From Rhizobium johnstonii 3841 (GTDB lineage: Bacteria; Pseudomonadota; Alphaproteobacteria; Rhizobiales; Rhizobiaceae): a DNA stretch of 64,000 bases. The notes below the pieces were generated by a model. It did not search any database and was not told the origin of the DNA. It saw only the letters and a list, made by a program, of their open reading frames with translations. The stretch covers positions 186,001 through 250,000 of the forward strand of contig NC_008379.1 of NCBI RefSeq assembly GCF_000009265.1, in the 5' to 3' direction. The translations under genes were made by a program, and so were the position numbers. Each line of letters opens with the position of its first letter. The stretch's first letter is position 1. Positions 63,498 to 64,000 of the stretch are shown here, piece after piece.

Positions 63498-64000
63498 TCA
63501 GGACCAGTTGCCCTGGCGGAAGTCCATGGCGAAGGCCGATGCGGCCTTCCAATTGATCGACTTCGACTTGGCGGTGAAGACGGCGTTCTGGTGGAGAACG
63601 GTATAGGCGGGGTCTTCGCGCTCGCAGATCTGCAGCATGCGGGCGAAAGCGTCATGACGCTTGGCGCGATCGGTGCTGGTCTCGAGGAAGGTCGACAGCG
63701 TGTTCATTTCGGCGTTGGTCCATTCGCCGACCTGCTGCTGCTGGCCGTTCGGGCCGTGCTGGGCGACGATCGAGGAAACGGGATCGGGGAAGCTTGCGGA
63801 GTTCGACCAGTCGCGGACGGCGCGCGTCGGCGTCTTTTCGAGGATCTGCTGCCAGTTTTCCTTCATCTCGATCTGCACGTTGAGGCCGACCTGCGCCCAC
63901 ATTTCGACGAGGATCTGCGCCGTCGGGGTCTGGTTGGTATAGTAGTTGTTCAGCAGGCGATACGGGATCGGGTCGCCCTTGTAGTTGGCTTCCTTGAGGA
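63498..64000 (-). CDS. peptide ABC transporter substrate-binding protein, C-terminal part
   Basis: The frame is open to the window's right edge, so only about 167 C-terminal residues are seen. They show the SBP_bac_5 pattern: DPIPYRLLNNYYTNQT, EMWAQVGLNVQIEMKENW, and a tail with RMLQICEREDPAYTVLHQNA, equivalent to the family's lobe-I closing segment. The ATG 33 codons in from the edge is internal. It is the first gene of the operon continuing to 59498. Confidence 0.88.
   Translation of the reverse strand, partial: LKEANYKGDPIPYRLLNNYYTNQTPTAQILVEMWAQVGLNVQIEMKENWQQILEKTPTRAVRDWSNSASFPDPVSSIVAQHGPNGQQQQVGEWTNAEMNTLSTFLETSTDRAKRHDAFARMLQICEREDPAYTVLHQNAVFTAKSKSINWKAASAFAMDFRQGNWS

Overview
The window reads as alphaproteobacterial, most likely Rhizobium or a close relative, and probably from a megaplasmid or chromid. 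The reasons are high G+C, tightly packed operons with ATGA overlaps, six complete or partial ABC uptake systems, intergenic palindromes typical of Rhizobiaceae, a LuxR solo of the plant-associated type and a PHB/ketone-body cassette. No rRNA, tRNA, replication gene or CRISPR array was seen. These taxonomic statements are inference from gene content; no database was searched.

Layout. 1-2651: 3' part of adenine deaminase, converging with an MFS transporter. 2795-5540: two adjacent insertion sequences (IS30 family and an ISNCY-like element). 5939-8600: operon of patatin, acetoacetate decarboxylase and 3-hydroxybutyrate dehydrogenase. 8704-11679: a single 991-residue protein that joins a SerC-like aminotransferase to a SerA-like dehydrogenase. 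12025-12400: decayed acetamidase gene. 12441-20320: plant-type LuxR solo between two proline-iminopeptidase-like hydrolases, the second of which leads into a dipeptide ABC operon; the same 16-bp element lies upstream of both hydrolases. 20406-21281: YghU-type glutathione transferase.

21437-31000: sugar-type ABC operon with Gfo/Idh/MocA dehydrogenase, cupin and GntR regulator, divergent from a pair of genes that correspond to the two halves of the plant Tm-1 protein, plus a 3-hydroxyisobutyrate-dehydrogenase-like enzyme. 31211-33066: universal stress protein (with an FNR/FixK-like box), CbpA-type DnaJ and CbpM. 33083-35255: a three-gene phospholipid operon (CDP-alcohol transferase, PlsC, CdsA). 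35472-42702: BMP-type nucleoside ABC operon with an amidase and cytosine deaminase. 42956-45953: RraA-like protein, an unusual SDR, LysR regulator and MsrA. 46139-50109: polyamine/iron-type ABC operon.

50254-59364: a long leftward catabolic operon: LacI regulator with tandem operators, RbsB/A/C-type ABC transporter, phosphotriesterase homologue, glutamine-amidotransferase-like protein, BtpA, TenA, PfkB kinase and inositol-monophosphatase-like phosphatase. 59498-64000: a dipeptide/oligopeptide ABC operon whose first gene, the binding protein, runs off the window.

How the genes fit together: most of the window imports scavenged compounds (peptides, nucleobases or nucleosides, sugars) and holds the first enzymes for using them, each under a local regulator. 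The best candidates for undescribed biology are the LacI/PHP/BtpA/TenA operon, the Tm-1-half operon, the LuxR-solo peptidase and peptide-uptake circuit with paired boxes, the SerC-SerA fusion, and the perfect hairpins in the first codons of the gene that follows a binding-protein gene in two unrelated ABC operons.
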